64,000 nt of DNA from Listeria grandensis FSL F6-0971 (lineage in GTDB: Bacteria; Bacillota; Bacilli; Lactobacillales; Listeriaceae). The stretch covers positions 558,001-622,000 of the forward strand of contig NZ_AODD01000002.1 in NCBI RefSeq assembly GCF_000525835.1. Reading direction: 5' to 3'. Positions 56,984 through 64,000 of the stretch are shown piece by piece. Made by a program: the position numbers and the translations under genes. The notes under the pieces were generated by a model. The model saw nothing but the letters and a program-made list of their open reading frames with translations, did not search any database and was not told the origin of the DNA. Within the stretch, counting starts at the first letter, position 1. Each line of letters opens with the position of its first letter.

Positions 56984-58867
56984 TTAGGTGTTATTTTTTA
57001 GGTTTGCTCGCATTGTTGTGATCGTTCTGGCAAGTTCTAAAGCCAACGTCATCTCCCCTTGCTGCGAGGCTATCTGTAACTGTTGTTCTTTTTCTTTGAT
57101 GTCGCGTTCAATGCTGGCTTTCTTTAGGCTAAAAACGTAATCTTGATATTCTTCTGTCGAGACGTCTGTATTTAAGATCATCATTTCCAGTTCGCTGACC
57201 AAATTTCGCGACATATCATCGGGAAGTTGATCCATTAAAACTAATGGATTAGCGTCGTTTCCTGAGGCATAAAAACCAATGAGGTGGGTATATAAAGCCT
57301 TATAATTATCATGATAAAAGTCGATCTCCTGCTCCTGCATCATATTACGTATTTGGATAAAGGCATCACGATCTTCTACCATGTATTTCAACAGGCGTTT
57401 CTCAGAGGTCAGACCTGCAGATGGCGCTTGGCTCGGCGGCTGAAAACTAAATTCTTCATAAACCGGTCCACCGCCACCATCAAACACTGGATAATCACCA
57501 TACTCTTCTGGTGGAGGTCCGCCATAATCGCGCGGTTTCGCCCTTGATGTAGAGGCCACCGTTTGTTGCAATTGCTGTTTCAATGCATCCATCGACAACT
57601 CGAACTCAGAACCTAACTGTTTCAAATAAAGTTCGCGTTCCACCGCCTGATCTAATTTACCAATTTCAGCCAACGCTTCACCGAGGTAAGCAATTTTTTC
57701 TGTCTCATTCTGAAGATTGCGGTTTCGTCTCAAAAATTGCAGTTTGAATGCTGTCCATGTCAACCGTTGATGCGCATAGACTTCCGCAAATTTCTCCACA
57801 CCTTCCGAGCGGATAAAATCATCTGGATCTTTTCCATTTGGTAATTGCAAAACGAAGACTTCCAAACGATGTTGCTCTGCGAGTAATGTTCCAGCTTTAA
57901 AACTAGCCTCAATACCTGCTCGGTCACCATCGTAACAAATAATCGCCCGGTTTGTCACGCGTCGTATCATCTGCACATGTTCTTCTGTTAAGGACGTTCC
58001 CATCGAAGCGACACCATTGTTAAAATTTGCCAAAACACTAGAAATAACATCCATGTATCCTTCCAGCAACAGGATTTCTTCTTTCTTACGAATTTCTTGT
58101 CGCGCATCAGAAAAATGGTATAAAATATTTCGCTTATTAAAAATGGGCGTTTCTGGACTGTTTAAATATTTCGGACCGTCCTCTTGGTTAAAAAGGCGTC
58201 CCGAAAAACCGACTAATTGTCCGCGATCATTCTTAATCGGAAACATAATCCGATTACGGAACCGATCTACTATATTACCATCATCACGCTCCGTAAGCAA
58301 CCCGCATTCTACCGCAAGTGGCAAGTCTACCTCTCGCTTTTGCAAAAATGTTGTCACCGTTGAAGCATGTGCCGGCGCAAATCCAATCTCGAAAAGATCC
58401 AATTCCTGTTCTGACATTCCCCGATCCAGCAAGTATTGTAACGCCTCTTGCCCTTCTTCTGTTTCCATCAATAAGTAATGGTATAGTTTACTCGTCAGCT
58501 GGTGAATCTCGATCATCTTGCCTTCTTGGCTATCTGGTCGAACGCTTGCACTGCCATCTCCAGAAGAAATTTCAACATCCAGTGGAATGTGCGCCATATC
58601 GGCTACTTTCTTCACAGACTCTACAAAAGACAACCCATCAATCTGCATTAGGAATGAAAAAACATTGCCTCCCTTACCACATCCGAAACAATGGAAAATC
58701 TGCTTCTCCGGTGATACAGAAAAGGAGGGTGTTTTTTCGCCATGAAAAGGACAAAGCCCCGTGTAATTGCGCCCTTGCTTCTTCAGCTGGACATAGCTAC
58801 CAACCACGTCCACGATATCTGCCTGGGAGCGTATCTCATCAATTTTTTCTTCTGGAATCCGTTGCAT
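56984..58867 (-). CDS. dnaG: DNA primase DnaG
   Basis: Makes RNA primers at the fork. The 627-residue protein has the CHC2 zinc finger (CPFHGEKTPSF...FHCFGCGKGG, about 39-66). The TOPRIM catalytic core follows (LLLEGYMDV, ICYDGDRAG and further acidic residues, about 260-350), then the helicase-binding C-terminal domain from about 480 after a Pro/Gly/Tyr-rich linker (PPPEEYGDYPVFDGGGG). It starts 3 bases after yqxD. Confidence 0.97.
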   Translation of the reverse strand: MQRIPEEKIDEIRSQADIVDVVGSYVQLKKQGRNYTGLCPFHGEKTPSFSVSPEKQIFHCFGCGKGGNVFSFLMQIDGLSFVESVKKVADMAHIPLDVEISSGDGSASVRPDSQEGKMIEIHQLTSKLYHYLLMETEEGQEALQYLLDRGMSEQELDLFEIGFAPAHASTVTTFLQKREVDLPLAVECGLLTERDDGNIVDRFRNRIMFPIKNDRGQLVGFSGRLFNQEDGPKYLNSPETPIFNKRNILYHFSDARQEIRKKEEILLLEGYMDVISSVLANFNNGVASMGTSLTEEHVQMIRRVTNRAIICYDGDRAGIEASFKAGTLLAEQHRLEVFVLQLPNGKDPDDFIRSEGVEKFAEVYAHQRLTWTAFKLQFLRRNRNLQNETEKIAYLGEALAEIGKLDQAVERELYLKQLGSEFELSMDALKQQLQQTVASTSRAKPRDYGGPPPEEYGDYPVFDGGGGPVYEEFSFQPPSQAPSAGLTSEKRLLKYMVEDRDAFIQIRNMMQEQEIDFYHDNYKALYTHLIGFYASGNDANPLVLMDQLPDDMSRNLVSELEMMILNTDVSTEEYQDYVFSLKKASIERDIKEKEQQLQIASQQGEMTLALELARTITTMRANLKNNT

Positions 58868-58870
58868 CTT

Positions 58871-59317
58871 TTAATATAACCTCACTTCAATAAACGTATC
58901 CAGCCTCTGTAAAAAATTCTCGTTATCTTGAAAACTCATTGCTCGTGGACCTTTACTATACTTGCCTTGCCTGCGCTCTTTCGCATGTAAGTAGCGCATA
59001 TCAAGCATCATCGCCATCTCACTCTCATGGTACTCTTCTCCACGATTAGAGAACGCTGCGACATCCTTTGCAATCAGCATGCTTGCAAGCCCAATATCTT
59101 GCGTGACCACAATATCTCCGCTCTTTGCCAAATTAAGAATACGTATATCTGCAGACTCTTTATCTGTGTCCACAAAAATCCACTCCTCACCCGGCGGTAA
59201 GTTTATAGAAAAATGGTTATATGACGCAACAAAGGTTAGAGAAAGATCGTACTTCTTCGCAAGCTTCCGCAATTCATCTTTCACTGGGCAGGCATCCGCA
59301 TCAATAAATAACTTCAT
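58871..59317 (-). CDS. yqxD: UPF0178/DUF188 family protein YqxD
   Basis: The 148-residue protein starts FIDADACPVKDELRKLAKKY and has VTQDIGLASML and FSNRGEEYHESEMAMMLDMRYL, the YaiI/YqxD pattern related to PIN-type nucleases. Its function is not established. It lies immediately before dnaG, as in many Firmicutes. ATG 59317 follows ggaggtagg. Confidence 0.92.
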   Translation of the reverse strand: MKLFIDADACPVKDELRKLAKKYDLSLTFVASYNHFSINLPPGEEWIFVDTDKESADIRILNLAKSGDIVVTQDIGLASMLIAKDVAAFSNRGEEYHESEMAMMLDMRYLHAKERRQGKYSKGPRAMSFQDNENFLQRLDTFIEVRLY

Positions 59318-59378
59318 TTATCTCCTACCTCCTCACATCCGAGAACAAAAGCAGTTCACATACAAAAATATATTATAG

Positions 59379-59413
59379 GCGATTAAAACGCAAAACTCTA
59401 ACGTTTTAATCGC
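59379..59413. repeat. Inverted repeat between yqfL and the yqxD-dnaG-rpoD unit
   Basis: GCGATTAAAACG / CGTTTTAATCGC, perfect 12 bp with an 11-base loop, flanked by TATAAT-like sequence on both sides and no T-run. It may be the end of the upstream transcript or an operator next to the yqxD promoter. Confidence 0.55.
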
Positions 59414-59451
59414 TATAATATATATATTCGCCACAAAATCTGTTTTTCCTT

Positions 59452-60276
59452 CTATAATTCTAAATTTTCATCAACAATTTCTCCGATATGCATTAAAATA
59501 TCATTTGCTGTCTCTTCAATCGCTTTATTAGTCACATCTAACACATAACAACCGAGCTTATTCGTTAGCTTCGTAAAGATCTCCAATTCCTCATCTATCC
59601 GGTCATGGCTCGCGTAATTTCCCACACCACTAAGTCCAATCGAAGCCAAACGTTTTTCACGAATTTGGTTTAATTTTTCCTTGCTAATTTTCAGGCCGAT
59701 GATTTTATTTGGGTCAATTTCAAATAGCTCGTCTGGAACTTGTGCTTCAGGAACGATCGGTACATTGGCCACTTTTAAACCTTTTAGTGCCAAATATTGC
59801 GACAGTGGCGTTTTCGATGTTCTGGAAATACCTATCAGCACGTAGTCGGCTTGCAATAAACCGCGCGGATTCCGCCCATCATCGTTTTCCACGGCAAACT
59901 CGATTGCTGCCACTTTGCGGAAGTAAGCTTCATCAAGCGATCGCACCATTCCTGGTTCTGAAAGTGGCTTAATTTGGTAAGTCTCCTCCAGCTGAGCTAA
60001 AAGCGGCCCGAATATGTCAATGATTGGAACGCCAAAACTTTTCGCCGTTTTATTTAATTCATTGCGAACTTCCTCGACAACGATGGTGTGGACGATGATG
60101 CCGTTGTTTACCGCGACTAGATCCACAATCTCCTCGATCATATCCGGTGTATCCACATGATGGAACCGATGAATGAACTGCGGACTTTTACCAAATTGCA
60201 TTAAAGCTGCTCGGGTTACTAGTTCTGCGGTTTCTCCCGTTGAATCTGAAACGACATATACTGCTGGTTGTGTCAT
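59452..60276 (-). CDS. yqfL: Pyruvate, phosphate dikinase regulatory protein (kinase/pyrophosphorylase)
   Basis: Bifunctional regulator (DUF299) that phosphorylates or dephosphorylates PPDK or PEP synthase. The 274-residue protein has [19 protein letters not shown] at the start, a P-loop-like [15 protein letters not shown] near 150 and the conserved [17 protein letters not shown] 60276 (MTQPAVYVV) follows aaaggag; the longer frame to 60300 covers the site. It is downstream of glyS by 37 bases. No ppdK gene is in the window. Confidence 0.93.
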   Translation of the reverse strand: MTQPAVYVVSDSTGETAELVTRAALMQFGKSPQFIHRFHHVDTPDMIEEIVDLVAVNNGIIVHTIVVEEVRNELNKTAKSFGVPIIDIFGPLLAQLEETYQIKPLSEPGMVRSLDEAYFRKVAAIEFAVENDDGRNPRGLLQADYVLIGISRTSKTPLSQYLALKGLKVANVPIVPEAQVPDELFEIDPNKIIGLKISKEKLNQIREKRLASIGLSGVGNYASHDRIDEELEIFTKLTNKLGCYVLDVTNKAIEETANDILMHIGEIVDENLEL

Positions 60277-60313
60277 AAGTAATAGCTCCTTTAACTCCAA
60301 AAATTTCTTATGC

Positions 60314-62380
60314 TTATTTCACGTTTATTTCTTCAATTTGGGCAAATTCCTTAATAAAACTCGCAAGTTCAAACAATAATGCCAGACGATTATTGCGAAC
60401 CGCCTCATCGTCACTCATGACTAATGTATTATCAAAATAAGCATCAATCGCTGTACGCAAGGCAGCAAAAGCTCGTAATCTATCCACGATGACCAATGTC
60501 GGATAATCTTGTTTCAACTTCTGAACGGCATCAAATAATTGCTGCTCTGACTCATTTTCAAAAAGAGCTGGATCAATCGTCACATCACCTTGATGCTTTT
60601 TAGAAATATTGACAACACGTGCAAGAGCTTCCATTGTTGGACGGAACCACTCGGCATCGCGATTTTTGTTGAGTAGCTCCGCTCGCTCGATAAGCTCCGG
60701 GACAATATTGCTACCAGCGCTCACCACCGCATCGATAATATCATGACGAATTTGTTGATCAGAAAGAATAGCCCGTAAGCGATTTTGCAAGAATAATTCT
60801 ACCTGTTCGAAAACTTCTTCACTCGGAATTGTGTTCAGGCCTTCTGCTCGCTCGATGTCTATCGTATCCGCTAATACGCTAAGCAGACGAATATCCCAGT
60901 TTTTCGCTTGAATAATGCGCATAATTCCCAGTGCGCTACGGCGTAAACTAAATGGATCCGCTGAACCGGTCGGCACGATGTTCACACAGAAAAATCCAGT
61001 CAACGTTTCTAATTTATCCGCAACTGCTAGAAGTGCTCCGATATCGCTTTGTGGTAGTTCGCCATCCGCTGATGTTGGCATGTAATGCTCTCGAATCGCC
61101 GTTGCTACTTCTGCATCTTCGCCTTGTAAAAGCGCATATTTTTCACCCATAATACCTTGTAATTCAGGAAATTCACCGACTAAATTCGTCACTAAATCAA
61201 ATTTATAAATATCCGCAGCACGCGCTATTTTCACTTTTTGCGCCTCTGTCATTTGTAGTTGTTCCGCAATGATTAGCGCTACTTTTTTCACCCGAATCAT
61301 TTTTTCCGTTAATGTGCCTAGTTTTTCGTGGAAAACAATATTTCCAAGCTTAGCTACCGCCTCATCAATCGTAATTTTTAAATCTTCCTGGTAGAAGAAA
61401 TCTCCATCAGATAAGCGCGCTCGCAACACTTTTTCATTTCCTTTTGCAACGGTTTCAAGATGTTCGTGATTTCCGTTACGGACAGTAATAAAATATGGCC
61501 GCAAGTTGCCAGCCTCGTCAACCACTGGGAAATACCGCTGATGCTCCTTCATCGTCGTAACCAGCACTTCCTCAGGCAATTTCAAGTACGCCTCATCAAA
61601 AGTACCATGCAGTACGGTCGGATACTCCACCAAATTCGTTACTTCTTCCAACAGGTCCTCATCGATTGGAATCGTCCAATTTTGCATGCCTTCGATCTCT
61701 TTGATTTGGCTTACAATCGCGGCTTTCCGTTTCGTTGCATCTGCAACAACAAACTGGCTGAGCAAAGTCTCTTCATAATCAGCAGGGCTTGCAACCAAAG
61801 CCGAGCCACCAAGAAAGCGATGCCCGCGCGTTTCGTTGGATGTCGACACGTTCGTTATTTCAAACGGAATTACGCTATCTCCAAACAGTGCAATCAGCCA
61901 TTTAATTGGACGAATATATTTCATATCATAGTCAGCCCAGTGCATACTAACTGGAAAAGTCATCGAAGTAATGATTTGGCGCATCTCTGGCAATAAATCT
62001 ATCGTTGCCGCACCTTTCACTTCTTTCGTTAAATAAATATATTCTACGCCGTTGATTTCGCGGAATTCGAGCGTTTCAGGATCAACACCTTGCCCTCTTG
62101 CAAAACCTTGCGCCGCTTTGGACCAATTGCCATCTGCGTCCTTCGCAATTTTTTTCGCTGGGCCTTTTGACTCTTCCACACGATCTGCTTGTTTTTCAGC
62201 TAACGCTTTCACAATAACCGATAAACGGCGCGGGCTCGAATAAACTTCCGTTGCTTTATATTCCAAATCATTTTCTGCAAGCCATTTTTCAATCCGTTCT
62301 TGTAGTTGTTTCACAGACGCAGTAATGTATTTCGCTGGCATTTCTTCTAAACCAATCTCTAATAGAAAATCTTTACTCAT
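60314..62380 (-). CDS. glyS: Glycyl-tRNA synthetase beta subunit
   Basis: Large subunit of the bacterial alpha2-beta2 GlyRS. The 688-residue protein starts [15 protein letters not shown], contains HRFLGG, the HD-like and TRNA-binding parts, the [15 protein letters not shown] motif and a C-terminal DALR anticodon-binding domain. Its start overlaps the glyQ end by 8 bases. Confidence 0.97.
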   Translation of the reverse strand: MSKDFLLEIGLEEMPAKYITASVKQLQERIEKWLAENDLEYKATEVYSSPRRLSVIVKALAEKQADRVEESKGPAKKIAKDADGNWSKAAQGFARGQGVDPETLEFREINGVEYIYLTKEVKGAATIDLLPEMRQIITSMTFPVSMHWADYDMKYIRPIKWLIALFGDSVIPFEITNVSTSNETRGHRFLGGSALVASPADYEETLLSQFVVADATKRKAAIVSQIKEIEGMQNWTIPIDEDLLEEVTNLVEYPTVLHGTFDEAYLKLPEEVLVTTMKEHQRYFPVVDEAGNLRPYFITVRNGNHEHLETVAKGNEKVLRARLSDGDFFYQEDLKITIDEAVAKLGNIVFHEKLGTLTEKMIRVKKVALIIAEQLQMTEAQKVKIARAADIYKFDLVTNLVGEFPELQGIMGEKYALLQGEDAEVATAIREHYMPTSADGELPQSDIGALLAVADKLETLTGFFCVNIVPTGSADPFSLRRSALGIMRIIQAKNWDIRLLSVLADTIDIERAEGLNTIPSEEVFEQVELFLQNRLRAILSDQQIRHDIIDAVVSAGSNIVPELIERAELLNKNRDAEWFRPTMEALARVVNISKKHQGDVTIDPALFENESEQQLFDAVQKLKQDYPTLVIVDRLRAFAALRTAIDAYFDNTLVMSDDEAVRNNRLALLFELASFIKEFAQIEEINVK

Positions 62381-63263
62381 GATCTGCGCCCTCCTTTTTT
62401 TTCAGCAGTGGGAATCCCAATTTTTCACGCTCATTGTAGAATGTCTTGGCAATGCGACGCGCCAAATTACGAATTCTAGCGATATACTGCGCGCGTTCCG
62501 TCACAGACACGACGCCTTTTGCATCCAATAAGTTAAACGTGTGCGAACATTTCAACACATAATCATACGCCGGAAAAACAAGCCCTTCCTCCATTTGGCG
62601 ACCTGCTTCACGCTCGTACGTATCAAAAAGAGACAACAACATATCACCACTTGACGTTTCAAAGGCATACTTCGAGTTCTCATATTCCGCTTGATAGAAA
62701 ATATCACGATATGAAATCCCTTCTGTCCATTCCAAATCAAACACGTTTTCTTTTTCCTGAATATAAGAAGCCAAGCGCTCCAAACCATACGTGATTTCCG
62801 AAGTCACTGGCGAACACTCGAGTCCACCAACTTGCTGGAAATACGTGAATTGTGTGATTTCCATCCCATCAAGCCAAACTTCCCAACCAAGCCCTGCGCA
62901 ACCGAGCGATGGATTTTCCCAGTTATCCTCAACAAAGCGAATATCGTGCTCTAACGCGTTAATACCAAGCTTTTCAAGTGATCCTAAATATAGCTCTTGA
63001 ATGTTATCCGGTGACGGTTTCATCACAACTTGAAATTGGTGATGCTGGAATAACCGGTTTGGATTTTCCCCATATCGGCCATCAGCAGGACGACGCGAAG
63101 GCTCCACATAACCCGCTTTCCACGGTTCAGGGCCAATCGCCTTTAAAAAGGTATACGGGCTCATCGTCCCCGCACCTTTTTCCACATCGTACGACTGCAA
63201 CATAATACAACCTTGCTCGGACCAGTAATCTTGCAGCGTTCGAATCATCGTTTGTAAATTCAT
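62373..63263 (-). CDS. glyQ: Glycyl-tRNA synthetase alpha subunit
   Basis: Catalytic subunit of GlyRS. The 296-residue protein has [26 protein letters not shown] near residue 17, [21 protein letters not shown] and [35 protein letters not shown] 63263 follows ggaggtgg. It heads the glyQS operon, controlled by a T-box. Confidence 0.98.
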   Translation of the reverse strand: MNLQTMIRTLQDYWSEQGCIMLQSYDVEKGAGTMSPYTFLKAIGPEPWKAGYVEPSRRPADGRYGENPNRLFQHHQFQVVMKPSPDNIQELYLGSLEKLGINALEHDIRFVEDNWENPSLGCAGLGWEVWLDGMEITQFTYFQQVGGLECSPVTSEITYGLERLASYIQEKENVFDLEWTEGISYRDIFYQAEYENSKYAFETSSGDMLLSLFDTYEREAGRQMEEGLVFPAYDYVLKCSHTFNLLDAKGVVSVTERAQYIARIRNLARRIAKTFYNEREKLGFPLLKKKEGADHE

Positions 63264-63292
63264 TCAATCCACCTCCATAAAATTAGGCATAT

Positions 63293-63640
63293 AAAAACCC
63301 TCGTCTCTATGCCTCCTTAAAAAAGAAAACATAGGGACGAGAGTCTTGCTCACGCGGTTCCACCCTATTTGGATAGAGCATACCCGATGTAAATCGGCGG
63401 CAAACTCACATACCACCAATTCTGTTCGATCTGTGTAAAGCAGCTTCTACCGCTTACCCATTTTTAAAACAAAAACAGGCTTAGCGTTGCTTTACAGTTT
63501 ACGAAAGGGCATTCTCAAATCCCACCTTGATTTCGATCGTGCTCAGGAAGGCCTTCTTAAAAAGATTTACGCTCGGCTTGCACCATCTCCGAACTCGCTT
63601 AGAAAAGAGCTTTTTAATACTAGTTTTCCGTCATCACACC
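63293..63640 (-). ncRNA. Glycine T-box leader of glyQS
   Basis: The minus strand shows the T-box sequence AGGGTGGAACCGCG (63366-63353). A terminator stem ACTCTCGTCCCTATG / CATAGAGACGAGGGT with five T follows at 63297-63293. In stem I, GATGGTGCAAGCCGA precedes GAAGGCCTTCCTGAGC, where GGC (63553-63551) fits a glycine specifier. Uncharged tRNA-Gly would stabilise the antiterminator and turn on glyQS. Confidence 0.93.
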
Positions 63641-63646
63641 TACTCG

Positions 63647-63652
63647 ATTATA
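63647..63652 (-). promoter_or_regulatory. -10 element of the glyQS T-box transcript
   Basis: Consensus TATAAT on the minus strand just upstream of stem I; no convincing -35 at standard spacing (a TTGACT is 29 bases away). Confidence 0.5.
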
Positions 63653-63683
63653 TCTTAAAATTTACCTCATTTTCACGCAAAAG

Positions 63684-64000
63684 TCAATCGCCATCTTCTT
63701 TCTCTGGCTTATTTTTCAATAGTTCATCCCAGTTTTTCATATTGTTGAGGAACTTCTTGCTTTTCAAATAGAGACCCGAATACTGTTCATAATACGTGTC
63801 AATCGCGCGCTGTACCTCTTCTTTCGTCTCCTGCTTCACGTTTATATTTCCCAGTCGATCCAATTGGAAAATATAAAATAGACGCAGTAGCTTCACTGAT
63901 TTTTCCGTCATATGAAGCCGGTATTTATCTCGTTCAAAACAGCGGTGGCATACAATCCCATTCGCATACGCTGAAAAATCAAAACGCCCTTCTGTTTGGC
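63684..64000 (-). CDS. recO: DNA repair protein RecO (C-terminal part, cut by window edge)
   Basis: RecO loads RecA at gaps with RecR. The frame is open to the right edge. The visible 105 residues read QTEGRFDFSAYANGIVCHRCFERDKYRLHM-like sequence containing the CHRC half of the zinc site, then a helical tail ending NKPEKEDGD. M at 63911 is internal. The gene stands upstream of glyQS on the same strand, as in Listeria and Bacillus. Confidence 0.88.
   Translation of the reverse strand, partial: QTEGRFDFSAYANGIVCHRCFERDKYRLHMTEKSVKLLRLFYIFQLDRLGNINVKQETKEEVQRAIDTYYEQYSGLYLKSKKFLNNMKNWDELLKNKPEKEDGD

Overview
The window looks like a chromosomal segment of a low-GC Gram-positive bacterium, most likely Listeria or a close Listeriaceae relative. 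From memory, the order mutS-mutL-glpP-pflB-pflA, then murB-opuC-thiT-ABC-F-RNase J-dapA-aspartokinase-asd-PBP-sodA-ispG, then zurAMR-ppaC-nfo-cshB-ispH-nif3-trmK-rpoD-dnaG-yqxD-yqfL-glyS-glyQ-recO, follows the lmo1403-lmo1460 stretch of L. monocytogenes. Gene content, strong AGGAGG ribosome sites, TTG/GTG starts, a T-box and a TPP riboswitch all fit. I cannot name the species without a search.

Layout. 1-5.1 kb (+): end of mutS, mutL, a frameshifted glpP and a ribokinase. 5.1-8.6 kb: pyruvate formate-lyase and its activase. 8.6-20.5 kb is accessory. It holds a membrane-anchored polysaccharide deacetylase, a secreted ETX/MTX2-type beta-pore-forming toxin homologue and a 32-codon small ORF. Next comes a minus-strand cassette: an ArsR regulator fused to an SRPBCC domain, a large unusual UvrA-like ATPase and a decayed methyltransferase. 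A DUF2975/XRE pair, membrane proteins, a broken SRPBCC gene, a UMF1-type transporter and a phosphodiesterase/phosphatase follow. 20.5-28.1 kb: AI-2E family protein, murB, a coiled-coil protein, a P-loop kinase and the OpuC compatible-solute ABC transporter behind a sigma-B-like promoter. 28.4-40.6 kb: thiT with a TPP riboswitch, an ABC-F ATPase, the asd-aspartokinase-dapA-RNase J2 operon, a class B PBP and Mn superoxide dismutase. 41-48 kb: DUF1189 protein, ispG, a 58-aa membrane protein, a BCCT transporter, a DEDDh exonuclease and the zinc uptake operon with its Zur box. 48-64 kb: acetyltransferase, pyrophosphatase, nfo, cshB, frameshifted ispH, nif3-trmK, rpoD, dnaG, yqxD, the PEP synthase/PPDK regulator, glyQS with a glycine T-box, and the end of recO.

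Most worth a second look: (1) three 148-bp tandem repeats between dnaG and rpoD, with a long inverted repeat at one edge; (2) the ArsR-SRPBCC / UvrA-like / methyltransferase cassette with a near-consensus promoter and an embedded palindrome; (3) the aerolysin-fold toxin homologue; (4) seven disrupted reading frames, six of which are repaired by a single-base change, including ispH and nfo. These last could be real gene decay or assembly errors, and that affects how the window should be read. No mobile elements, CRISPR arrays, tRNA or rRNA genes were seen.
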